9,375 bases of DNA from JAUREX01 sp044356825 (GTDB taxonomy: Bacteria; Pseudomonadota; Alphaproteobacteria; Rhodobacterales; Rhodobacteraceae), in contig JBIKVM010000118.1 of NCBI GenBank assembly GCA_044356825.1, positions 1-9,375 of the forward strand. Reading direction: 5' to 3'. Positions within the stretch are counted from its first letter, which is position 1. Every line of letters begins with the position of its first letter. Below, one piece after another: positions 1 through 5,934 of this stretch. Below the pieces are notes generated by a model. The model was not told where the DNA came from and searched no databases. It saw only the letters and a list, made by a program, of their open reading frames with translations. The translations under genes and the position numbers were made by a program.

Positions 1-1
1 C

Positions 2-1417
2 TCATGCCTTGAACATCCCCTGCAGGCGCAATTCGGCGATGCGTTCGACCTGACGGCACGCCTCGGCGAACTCGGTCGCGGCGTCGTTGCCGACGCGGCG
101 CCTGAAGGCCTGAAGGATCGAGGCGCGGGTGTGGTCGCGCACCGCGATGATGAAGGGAAAGCCGAACTTCGCGCCATAGGCGGCGTTCAGCGTCTCGAAC
201 TCCGCCCGCTCGGCATCCGTCAGCGCGTCGAGCCCGGCCGAGGCCTGCTCGGCCGTCGAGGCCTCGGTCAGGCGGCGGGCCTGGGCGATCTTGCCCGCAA
301 GGTCGGGGTGGGCGCGCAGCACCTGCATCCTGCGCCCGTCATCGGCCGCCCGGAAGATCCGCGCGAGCGCGGCGTGCACGCCCGCCGCGCAATCATGCGC
401 GGGGCCAAGCTCGAGCGCGTGCGCGGCCTCGGCGATCCAGGGCGAATGTTCGAAGATCCCGCCGAAGGCCGCGACGAAGGCCGCGCGGTCCATCTGCGAG
501 GGCAGGGGGCCGGGCGGGGGCGGGGGGTGGTGCGCGGCCCAATGCGCCGCGATCTCTGCCCGCGTCGCGAACCACACCCCGTCGTGGCGGGCCATGTGGG
601 CCAGCGCGCGCTGCAGCGCCGCCGCGCGGCCCGGCCGCCCCGCGAGGCGGCAGTGCAGCCCGATCGAGAGCATCCTGGGCGCCCCCGCGACCCCTTCGGC
701 ATAGAGCACGTCGAAGCTGTCGCGCAGATAGCGTTCGAACTGCTCGCCCTCGGCGAAGCCCGCCTGGATGGCAAAGCGCATGTCGTTGGCATCGAGCGTA
801 TAGGGCACGATCAGCTGCGCGCGCCCGCCGATCCGCATCCAATACGGCAGATCGTCGGCATAGCTGTCGGCGACATAGTCGAAGCCGCCCTCTTCGGCGG
901 CAAGGCGCACCGTCGCGGCCGAGGTGCGGCCCGTATACCAGCCGCGCGGCCGCTCGCCCGTGACCTCGCGGTGGAGCGCGATGGCGGCGGCCATGTCGGC
1001 GCGTTCCTCGGCCTCGGGGCGGTCGCGATAGTCGATCCACTTCAACCCGTGGCTCGCGATTTCCCAGCCCGAGGCCTTCATCGCCGCGACCTGCTCGGGG
1101 CTGCGGGCGAGGGCGGTCGCGACGCCATAGACCGTGACGGGGAAGCCCTCGAGGATGCGCCGCACCCGCCAGAATCCGGCGCGCGCCCCGTATTCATAGA
1201 TCGATTCCATGTTCCAGTGCCGCTGCCCCGGCCAGGGCTGCGCCCCCGTGATCTCGGAGAGGAACGCCTCGGACGCCGCGTCTCCATGCAGGATGCAGTT
1301 CTCGCCGCCCTCCTCGTAGTTCAGCACGATCTGCACGGCGATTCGCGCGCCCCCCGGCCAGCGCGGATCGGGGGGAGTCGGGCCGTAGCCGCGCAGGTCG
1401 CGGGGATAGCGGTTCAT
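2..1417 (-). CDS. puuE-uraD: Allantoinase PuuE fused to OHCU decarboxylase UraD
   Basis: This 471-residue bifunctional enzyme of urate breakdown should be cytoplasmic. Residues about 1-300 are a polysaccharide-deacetylase-like (NodB-fold) allantoinase of the PuuE type: NYEEGGE near 33-39, SHGLKW at 122-127 and the GWYTGRTS stretch near 159-166. It opens S-allantoin to allantoate. A His/Pro-rich linker (about 296-308) leads to a UraD domain (about 309-471) with the family's His-Pro-Asp at 370-372 and the YGAKFGFPFI segment near 414-423. That domain decarboxylates OHCU to S-allantoin. Each half has roughly the length of its stand-alone family. The ATG at 1417 was chosen because AAGGAG lies 5 bases upstream (1423-1428 on the plus strand) and the protein begins with the typical MNRYPRDLRGYG; the reading frame stays open for another 105 codons upstream, but that stretch looks non-coding. 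The gene is divergent from uraH-puuD, which make the substrates of this enzyme. Confidence 0.95.
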   Translation of the reverse strand: MNRYPRDLRGYGPTPPDPRWPGGARIAVQIVLNYEEGGENCILHGDAASEAFLSEITGAQPWPGQRHWNMESIYEYGARAGFWRVRRILEGFPVTVYGVATALARSPEQVAAMKASGWEIASHGLKWIDYRDRPEAEERADMAAAIALHREVTGERPRGWYTGRTSAATVRLAAEEGGFDYVADSYADDLPYWMRIGGRAQLIVPYTLDANDMRFAIQAGFAEGEQFERYLRDSFDVLYAEGVAGAPRMLSIGLHCRLAGRPGRAAALQRALAHMARHDGVWFATRAEIAAHWAAHHPPPPPGPLPSQMDRAAFVAAFGGIFEHSPWIAEAAHALELGPAHDCAAGVHAALARIFRAADDGRRMQVLRAHPDLAGKIAQARRLTEASTAEQASAGLDALTDAERAEFETLNAAYGAKFGFPFIIAVRDHTRASILQAFRRRVGNDAATEFAEACRQVERIAELRLQGMFKA

Positions 1418-1460
1418 GGGTGCTCCTTGGTGCAGGGCCCGCGCCGGCCTGTCGGGGCGG

Positions 1461-1480
1461 GTTTCGGGCGGTGCGGAAAC
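1461..1480. promoter_or_regulatory. Candidate operator, inverted repeat in the urate divergent promoter
   Basis: The arms GTTTC (1461-1465) and GAAAC (1476-1480) are perfect inverted repeats separated by 10 bases. They sit almost exactly in the middle of the 119-base gap between the divergent puuE-uraD and uraH starts, where a shared regulator would bind. No clear sigma70 -35/-10 pair is visible on either strand here. A 10-base palindrome CGCCATGGCG at 1502-1511 lies nearby but is an unremarkable word in such GC-rich DNA. The regulator is unknown and the call rests on position and symmetry only. Confidence 0.3.
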
Positions 1481-1524
1481 ATGGCAGGATGCGGCTGTCG
1501 GCGCCATGGCGGCGCGACGCGACA

Positions 1525-1530
1525 GGGGGG
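1525..1530 (+). promoter_or_regulatory. Ribosome binding site deciding the uraH start
   Basis: A run of six G immediately precedes an ATG at 1531, which leaves no spacing for that codon. It stands 6 bases before the in-frame ATG at 1537, a normal Shine-Dalgarno distance. This favours 1537 (MAGFLTTH) over 1531 (MEMAGFLTTH). Confidence 0.5.
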
Positions 1531-1536
1531 ATGGAG

Positions 1537-1890
1537 ATGGCCGGGTTTCTGACGACCCATGTCCTCGATACCGCGCGCGGGGTGCCGGCGGCGGGCGTGC
1601 GGATCGTGCTGCACCGCCTGACGGGCGCCGGGCGCGCGGCGGTCGCCGAGGCGGTGACGAATGCCGATGGGCGCACCGATGCGCCGATCCTGCCCGCCGC
1701 TGCCTTCGCGCCCGGAACCTATGAGCTGACATTCTTTGCGGGCGATTACCTGCGTGCGACGGGCCAGGCGGGGCCCGCGCCGCTCTTTCTTGATGTGGTG
1801 CCGATCCGCTTCGGCATGGCCGAGGATGCGCATTACCATGTGCCCCTCTTGCTCTCGCCCTACGGCTATTCGACCTATCGCGGCAGCTGA
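1537..1890 (+). CDS. uraH: 5-hydroxyisourate hydrolase (transthyretin-like)
   Basis: This 117-residue transthyretin-related protein hydrolyses 5-hydroxyisourate, the direct product of urate oxidation, to OHCU. All family hallmarks are visible: the N-terminal LTTHVLD with His8, DGRT with Arg46, His101 in HYHVPLLLSPYGYSTYRGS, and the C-terminal YRGS tetrapeptide that separates these enzymes from true transthyretins. The length matches the usual 110-120 residues for bacterial forms without a signal peptide, so the enzyme should be cytoplasmic. It lies 75 bases upstream of puuD on the same strand and diverges from puuE-uraD, placing it between the two in the pathway. Co-transcription with puuD is likely, since no clear terminator or promoter is seen between them. 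The start at 1537 is preferred over 1531 on ribosome-site spacing. Confidence 0.97.
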   Translation: MAGFLTTHVLDTARGVPAAGVRIVLHRLTGAGRAAVAEAVTNADGRTDAPILPAAAFAPGTYELTFFAGDYLRATGQAGPAPLFLDVVPIRFGMAEDAHYHVPLLLSPYGYSTYRGS

Positions 1891-1965
1891 GGCGCCGGGC
1901 GCTTGCGCTCGGCCGCGAATGGGCAAAAAGTCATGCGGGACGGTCAACTGTGAGGGAGAGCGGGC

Positions 1966-3198
1966 ATGGAAGATCTGGCGATCCTGTGGGAGTGGATCGG
2001 TTTTGCAGTCCGCTGGCTCCACGTCATCACCGCCATCGCCTGGATCGGGTCGTCGTTCTACTTCATCGCGCTCGATCTCGGGCTGCGCAAGGGGCCCGAG
2101 CTGCCGCACGGCGTGCATGGCGAGGAATGGCAGGTCCATGGCGGCGGGTTCTATCACATCCGCAAGTATCTGGTCGCCCCCGACGCGCTGCCCGAGCATC
2201 TGACCTGGTTCAAGTGGGAAAGCTACGCGACCTGGCTCAGCGGGTTCGCGCTGCTCGTCGTCGTCTATTGGGTCGGGGCGGAGCTTTACCTCATCGACGC
2301 GGCCAAGGCCGATCTGGCGCTCTGGCAGGCGATCGCGCTCTCGGGCGGGTCGCTCGTGCTGGGCTGGGTCGTCTATGACCAGCTCTGCCGCTCGCCGCTT
2401 GGCGACCGGCCGACCGCGATGATGGTCGTGCTTTTTGGCGTGATCGTCCTGATGTCATGGGGTTACAACCAGATCTTCACGGGCCGCGCGGCGCTTTTGC
2501 ATCTTGGCGCCTTCACCGCCACCATCATGTCGGCCAATGTCTTCCTCGTCATCATCCCCAACCAGAAGATCGTCGTGGCCGACCTGCGCGCCGGCCGCAG
2601 CCCCGATCCCCGCTTTGGCAAGATCGCCAAGCTGCGCTCGACCCACAACAACTACCTGACGCTGCCGGTCGTCTTCCTGATGCTGTCGAACCACTATCCG
2701 CTGGCCTTCGGGACCGACAACGCCTGGATCATCGCGGCGCTCGTCTTTCTCATGGGGGTGACGATCCGTCACTGGTTCAACAGCCGCCACGCGCGCTCGG
2801 GCAGCCCGGACTGGACCTGGGCCGCGACGGCGGTGATCTTTTTCGCGATCGTCTGGCTCTCGACCCCCGGCGCGCAGGACATCGGCCGGCGCGGCGAGGC
2901 GATCGCACCCGGTGCCGCCGAGGCGCGATTCGCGGCCGCCGAGGGCTTTGCCGAGGCGCGCGAGATCGTGCTCGGCCGCTGCGCGATGTGCCACGCGGTC
3001 GAGCCTGTCTGGGATGGGCTGAACCGCGCGCCGAAGGGGGTCGTGCTCGAGACCGACACCGACATTGCGCGTCATGCGCGCGAGATCTATCTGCAGGCGG
3101 GCGTCAGCCACGCCATGCCGCCCGGAAACCTGACCTGGATGGAACCCGGGGAACGCGCCCAGATCGTGCGCTGGTATCGCGCCGGGGCATCGGGCTAG
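1966..3198 (+). CDS. puuD: Membrane urate oxidase with cytochrome c domain (PuuD)
   Basis: This 410-residue integral membrane protein of the PuuD family replaces the soluble, oxygen-consuming uricase. About eight hydrophobic segments are visible (roughly 12-36, 88-108, 121-138, 150-170, 178-198, 230-247, 252-270, 284-301). They include the family's WLHVITAIAWIGSSFYFIALD start and a STHNNYLTLPVVFLMLSNHYP stretch near 225-245. The C-terminal part (about 320-410) is a small cytochrome c domain with the haem-attachment motif CAMCH at 339-343 and a probable axial Met384 in HAMPPGN. In characterised relatives urate is oxidised to 5-hydroxyisourate with electrons passed to cytochrome c. By inference the haem domain faces the periplasm and feeds the respiratory chain. 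A GGGAG ribosome site (1954-1958) stands 7 bases before the ATG. The gene follows uraH and ends 2 bases before the converging nitroreductase gene. Confidence 0.95.
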   Translation: MEDLAILWEWIGFAVRWLHVITAIAWIGSSFYFIALDLGLRKGPELPHGVHGEEWQVHGGGFYHIRKYLVAPDALPEHLTWFKWESYATWLSGFALLVVVYWVGAELYLIDAAKADLALWQAIALSGGSLVLGWVVYDQLCRSPLGDRPTAMMVVLFGVIVLMSWGYNQIFTGRAALLHLGAFTATIMSANVFLVIIPNQKIVVADLRAGRSPDPRFGKIAKLRSTHNNYLTLPVVFLMLSNHYPLAFGTDNAWIIAALVFLMGVTIRHWFNSRHARSGSPDWTWAATAVIFFAIVWLSTPGAQDIGRRGEAIAPGAAEARFAAAEGFAEAREIVLGRCAMCHAVEPVWDGLNRAPKGVVLETDTDIARHAREIYLQAGVSHAMPPGNLTWMEPGERAQIVRWYRAGASG

Positions 3199-3200
3199 GG

Positions 3201-3773
3201 TCAGGCGTCGATCCAGCGCGTCAGCGCCGCGACATCGGGGCGCGGCCGGGGCGGCGGCGCCTCCGTCGGGGTGCCGATGTGGACGATGCCCGCGACCCAT
3301 TCCGCGCCCTCGATCCCGAAGGCGGCCGCCGCGGTCGCGCGGTCATGCGCGGGCCAGCCCGTCAGCCAAACTGCCCCCCAGCCCGAAGCCAGCGCCGCGT
3401 TCACGAGCGAGAGGCACACGGCGCCCGCCGAAAGCTGCTGCTCGATCGCGGGGATCCGCTCGACCGATTTCGGGCAGCCGACCACGACGACGGCGAGGGG
3501 CGAGGTGCGGAACGCGGCCGCGGCCTTTTCAACCGCCTCCGGCTCGCGCCCGTCGGCCGTGCCGCGTGCCGTGATGAGGCCCGCGATCCGCCGGAGTGCT
3601 GCGGGCGCGAGCACCACGAAGCGCCAGGGTTCGAGCTTGCCGTGATCGGGCACGCGCGCCGCGATGGTCAGCAGCGCCTCGATCCCGGCCCGGTCGGGGC
3701 CGGGGCCCGAGAGCAGCCGCAGCGGATAGGAGCGCCGGCTGGCAAGGAAATCGCGCGCGGCATCATGCGTCAT
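3201..3773 (-). CDS. Nitroreductase family protein, YdjA-like
   Basis: This 190-residue soluble FMN-dependent oxidoreductase belongs to the small YdjA-like branch of the nitroreductase superfamily. The N-terminal RRS (13-15) and RVPDHGKLEPWRFVV (40-54) are the phosphate/FMN-binding signatures of this branch. The later stretch AVCLSLVNAALASGWGAVWLTG (118-139) and GIVHIGTP (162-169) complete the fold. The natural substrate cannot be read from sequence; relatives reduce nitro compounds, quinones or flavins using NAD(P)H. Its ATG overlaps the stop of the upstream small gene as ATGA (3773-3770), and GGAGG sits 6 bases before the start, so translation is probably coupled. The pair runs from the FNR-type box region near 4112, suggesting oxygen-responsive control. 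The gene converges on puuD with only 2 bases between the stops. Confidence 0.93.
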   Translation of the reverse strand: MTHDAARDFLASRRSYPLRLLSGPGPDRAGIEALLTIAARVPDHGKLEPWRFVVLAPAALRRIAGLITARGTADGREPEAVEKAAAAFRTSPLAVVVVGCPKSVERIPAIEQQLSAGAVCLSLVNAALASGWGAVWLTGWPAHDRATAAAAFGIEGAEWVAGIVHIGTPTEAPPPRPRPDVAALTRWIDA

Positions 3774-4030
3774 CGGGGGCCTCCGGGGCGGGGGACGGCG
3801 CAGCGGGCGCGCCGATACACCCCTTCGGGCAGATCGAGCGCGGCCGCAAGGTCGGCAAGCTGCGTCATGCTGAGGGTGATGCGCTGCACCGTATCGGTCC
3901 GAGCGTCGAGTTGTTCGAGGACGACGCATTCGGCAAAGGCCGTGATCGTCACATCCTCGGAGAGGACCGTCTCGCCCTCGTCGAGAAGGGTGATGACGGT
4001 TGCGTCGAACTCGTGCTCGATGCTGAACAA
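3770..4030 (-). CDS. Small conserved-type protein of unknown function
   Basis: I do not recognise a named family with certainty, although short proteins with the same layout (an EHEFDATV-like start, an acidic first half and a LDLPEGVYR-like end) resemble uncharacterised rhodobacterial proteins I have seen. The product is about 86 residues, acidic, without membrane segments or signal peptide: FSIEHEFDATVITLLDEG, then SEDVTITAFAECVVLEQ, then LSMTQLADLAAALDLPEGVYR. It has two Cys (35 and 77) that form no metal motif. The TTG at 4030 is chosen as start because AGAGG lies 5 bases upstream and a TATTAT -10-like box (4057-4062) sits just before it, which would put an upstream ATG at 4090 outside the transcript. 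The stop overlaps the nitroreductase ATG by 4 bases, which argues strongly for a real, coupled gene. Start uncertain. Confidence 0.75.
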   Translation of the reverse strand: MFSIEHEFDATVITLLDEGETVLSEDVTITAFAECVVLEQLDARTDTVQRITLSMTQLADLAAALDLPEGVYRRARCAVPRPGGPR

Positions 4031-4056
4031 GGGGGCCTCTGCCGTGACGAGCGCGC

Positions 4057-4062
4057 ATAATA
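4057..4062 (-). promoter_or_regulatory. Candidate -10 box for the small gene and nitroreductase
   Basis: On the minus strand this reads TATTAT, one base from the sigma70 -10 consensus, in an otherwise G/C-rich region. It predicts a transcript start near 4050, about 20 bases before the TTG at 4030. No good -35 is found at 16-18 bases, as expected for an activator-dependent promoter. The FNR-type box centre would lie near -68 from this start. Confidence 0.45.
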
Positions 4063-4111
4063 CCCTGCCCAAAGTGGCGCGGCACCGCAAGGCGCGCGGG
4101 TGGGGGCGGGC

Positions 4112-4125
4112 TTGATCTGCGTCAA
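4112..4125. promoter_or_regulatory. FNR/FnrL-type binding site
   Basis: TTGATCTGCGTCAA matches the FNR/CRP-family half-sites TTGAT and (A/G)TCAA around a 4-base spacer. The reverse strand reads TTGACGCAGATCAA, a form typical of FnrL/FnrN sites in alphaproteobacteria. It lies between two divergent transcription units. For the plus strand, centring at -41.5 would place the transcript start near 4160, 28 bases before the DUF6455 ATG, which is the class II activator position. NO-responsive relatives (Dnr/NnrR) use near-identical sites, so the exact regulator is not settled. Confidence 0.75.
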
Positions 4126-4174
4126 GGCGCCCGGGCTGCGCCCAGCGCAGCCTTTGCAGGGTGGCCCAGACGCC

Positions 4175-4179
4175 GGAGG
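4175..4179 (+). promoter_or_regulatory. Ribosome binding site deciding the DUF6455 start
   Basis: GGAGG stands 8 bases before the ATG at 4188. The alternative in-frame GTG at 4161 has no comparable site, so the ATG is preferred. Confidence 0.7.
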
Positions 4180-4187
4180 TGTCGGAG

Positions 4188-4442
4188 ATGTTCGGATACT
4201 CGGAATCGCCGCGTGCCTATTTCACTGCGCAAGGCATGGCGCGCGTGGGCGGTGTCGCGCTTGCCCGCGCCGTCGTCGAGGGCGTGCTGAGCCGCGGCGA
4301 ACTCGCGCAGATCGTCAGCCGCTGCCTCGGCTGCCCGCACAAGGGCGATTGCGACGCCTGGCTGTCGTCGCCGCAATCGGGCAGCGTTCCCGCGTTCTGC
4401 GCGATCAAGGCCGATCTCGACGCGCTCGCGGCCTTCGGCTAG
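4188..4442 (+). CDS. DUF6455 family Cys-rich small protein
   Basis: This 84-residue protein has the pattern of the DUF6455 family, common in Rhodobacteraceae and of unknown function. A helical first half (GMARVGGVALARAVVEGVLSRGELAQIVSRC) is followed by four cysteines at 46, 49, 55 and 71. The spacing is C-x2-C-x5-C-x15-C, and the last two lie in GDCDAWL and PAFCAIKADL. Four cysteines in this order could bind zinc or an iron-sulfur cluster; that is inference, since no biochemistry is known to me. There is no signal peptide or membrane segment. The ATG at 4188 has GGAGG 8 bases upstream; a GTG at 4161 would add nine residues. The gene is the first downstream of the FNR-type box on this strand and lies 32 bases before alkA, so it probably leads a three-gene operon. 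Confidence 0.85.
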   Translation: MFGYSESPRAYFTAQGMARVGGVALARAVVEGVLSRGELAQIVSRCLGCPHKGDCDAWLSSPQSGSVPAFCAIKADLDALAAFG

Positions 4443-4474
4443 CCTCGCGCCCGAAGAGGGGGCACGGGCGGGCG

Positions 4475-5107
4475 ATGACGACGGCGCGGATCCTCACCAC
4501 ACCCGGCTGCATGGCCGAAGGGGCCGCGTGGCTTGCCGCCGCCGATCCCGCCTTTGGGCGCGCGCTCGAGCTGTGCGGCCCGCCGCCGCTGCGCCGCCGG
4601 CCGGATGGTTTCGCGGCCCTCTTCGAGGCCATCGTGAGCCAGCAGGTCAGCACCCAGGCCGCGCGCGCGATCATCGGGCGGGTCGAGGCGGCGGGCCTGC
4701 GCGATCCGTCGGCCATCGCGGCGGCCGATGACGAAGGCTTGCGCGCCTGCGGCCTGTCGCGGCAAAAAGCGCGGTACGTCCGCGCGCTTGCCGCGGCAGA
4801 GATCAATTATGAGGCCCTGCGCGCAGCGCCTCTGCCCGAGATCATCGCGATCCTGACGGCGGTGGCGGGGGTGGGGCGCTGGACAGCCGAGATCTATGCG
4901 ATGTTCTCGCTCGGCCGGGCGGATGTGTTCGCGCCCGCCGACCTCGCGCTCCAGGAAGGGGCGCGGATGCTCTTCGAGCTGCCCGAGCGTCCGCGCGAAC
5001 CCGTGCTGCGCCGCATGGCCGAGCGCTGGTCGCCGTGGCGAAGCGTTGCCGCCGGCATGCTCTGGGCCTATTATGGAGCCCAGAAGCGGCGTGAGGGCGT
5101 GATGTGA
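4475..5107 (+). CDS. alkA: DNA-3-methyladenine glycosylase II (AlkA type, HhH-GPD)
   Basis: This 210-residue base-excision repair enzyme of the HhH-GPD superfamily removes alkylated purines from DNA. Visible features are ALFEAIVSQQVSTQAARAIIGRV (about 49-71), where the helical core opens, and the hairpin LTAVAGVGRWTAEIYAMFSLGR (about 127-148). The Gly/Pro-Asp segment DVFAPADLALQEG follows, with Asp156 as the likely catalytic aspartate and Asp150 preceding it. C-terminal WSPWRSVAAGMLWAYY is typical of AlkA relatives. It is shorter than E. coli AlkA (282 residues) because it lacks that protein's N-terminal domain, which is normal for many alphaproteobacterial forms. The ribosome site is weak (GGGCGGG just before the ATG). 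It lies 32 bases after the DUF6455 gene and overlaps the next gene by 4 bases. There is no Ada-like regulator nearby. Confidence 0.93.
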   Translation: MTTARILTTPGCMAEGAAWLAAADPAFGRALELCGPPPLRRRPDGFAALFEAIVSQQVSTQAARAIIGRVEAAGLRDPSAIAAADDEGLRACGLSRQKARYVRALAAAEINYEALRAAPLPEIIAILTAVAGVGRWTAEIYAMFSLGRADVFAPADLALQEGARMLFELPERPREPVLRRMAERWSPWRSVAAGMLWAYYGAQKRREGVM

Positions 5108-5769
5108 TCCGCAAGCTGAAATCGGACCGTCGCGGCCCCGCCCTGGGTGAGGCCCGGGCCGCTATCGTGTTCGTGCATGGCTACGGGGCGGATGGGGCCG
5201 ATCTGCTCGGACTGGGGGAGCCGATGGCACCGCACCTGCCGGGGGTGGCCTTTCATGCGCCCGACGCGCCCGAACCTTGCAAGATGGGCGGATTCGGCCG
5301 GCAGTGGTTCCCGATTCCCTGGCTGGACGGATCCTCCGAGGTCGACGCGGGTGCGGGTCTTGCGCGCGCGGCCGCAGATCTCGATGCGTTTCTCGACGGT
5401 GTCCTCGCTTCAGAGGGCCTGGCCGCGGGGCGGTTGGCGCTTCTCGGCTTCTCGCAGGGCAGCATGATGGCGTTGCACGTCGCACCGCGGCGGGCAGAGC
5501 CGCTCGCGGGGGTCGCAGCCTTTTCGGGCCGGCTACTTCAGCCCGACCGCCTCGCGACCGAGGCGCTGACCCGCCCGCCTGTACTGCTCATCCACGGCGA
5601 CCGGGACGAAGTCGTGCCCTTCGCCGACATGGGCCGGGCCGGCACCGCGCTCGACGGCGCCGGGTTCGTCGTGCAGGGGCACGTGATGCGCGGAACGGGC
5701 CACGGCATCGCACCCGATGGGCTTGGCGCGGCCGTGGGATTTCTGCGCGCGGTCTTGCCCGAGGCGTGA
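5104..5769 (+). CDS. Phospholipase/carboxylesterase, alpha/beta hydrolase
   Basis: This 221-residue cytosolic serine hydrolase belongs to the phospholipase/carboxylesterase group (Abhydrolase_2, similar to bacterial EstB-like carboxylesterases and acyl-protein thioesterases). The oxyanion region VFVHGYGADG (22-31), the nucleophile elbow GFSQG with Ser117, Asp168 in GDRDEVVPF and His200 in GTGHGI form a complete catalytic triad. It probably hydrolyses short acyl esters; the real substrate cannot be read from sequence. The start is a GTG at 5104 that overlaps the alkA stop codon as GTGA, indicating coupled translation. An ATG two bases upstream is the last sense codon of alkA and is in another frame. 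It has no signal peptide. The pairing with alkA looks like operon packing, since no shared chemistry is evident. Confidence 0.92.
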   Translation: MIRKLKSDRRGPALGEARAAIVFVHGYGADGADLLGLGEPMAPHLPGVAFHAPDAPEPCKMGGFGRQWFPIPWLDGSSEVDAGAGLARAAADLDAFLDGVLASEGLAAGRLALLGFSQGSMMALHVAPRRAEPLAGVAAFSGRLLQPDRLATEALTRPPVLLIHGDRDEVVPFADMGRAGTALDGAGFVVQGHVMRGTGHGIAPDGLGAAVGFLRAVLPEA

Positions 5770-5837
5770 GCGTCATCTCCCTGTCACCTGCGCCCGACAT
5801 GATACAAGCGGCGGAGGCCTGACGCAGATCGCGGGGC

Positions 5838-5865
5838 TTGCCTCGGAGCGAACGCCATATATAGT
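5838..5865 (+). promoter_or_regulatory. Sigma70-like promoter of the HNH gene
   Basis: TTGCCT (5838-5843) and TATAGT (5860-5865) are separated by 16 bases and lie in the most A/T-rich patch of the 165-base gap (CATATATAGT). The predicted transcript start is near 5872, leaving a leader of about 63 bases. Apart from a weak FNR-like word at 5819-5832, nothing else was recognised in this gap. Confidence 0.55.
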
Positions 5866-5934
5866 GGTCAATACGGTCGCACCCGCGACAGGGAGCGCCG
5901 GAGGGATCAGGGAGCGCGACACCTTGCGCGAGCG

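Noticed and set aside
1502..1511. The palindrome CGCCATGGCG as an operator upstream of uraH.
   Set aside because: Short CG-rich palindromes around CCATGG are frequent in such DNA, and it is off-centre and lacks flanking symmetry.
131..1552. A 473-codon plus-strand open frame opposite puuE-uraD.
   Set aside because: Its product is Arg/Gly/Pro-rich with no family motifs, while the opposite strand carries clear PuuE and UraD domains. Long antisense open frames are expected at this G+C.
4090..4090. ATG at 4090 as the start of the small minus-strand gene (106 residues).
   Set aside because: A TATTAT -10-like box and a ribosome site lie downstream of it, and the extra 20 residues do not resemble the acidic body of the protein, so the TTG at 4030 fits better.
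2457..4115. A 552-codon plus-strand open frame over the end of puuD and the nitroreductase gene.
   Set aside because: It is a shadow frame, Arg/Ala-rich, running across two genes with well-supported family motifs on their own frames.
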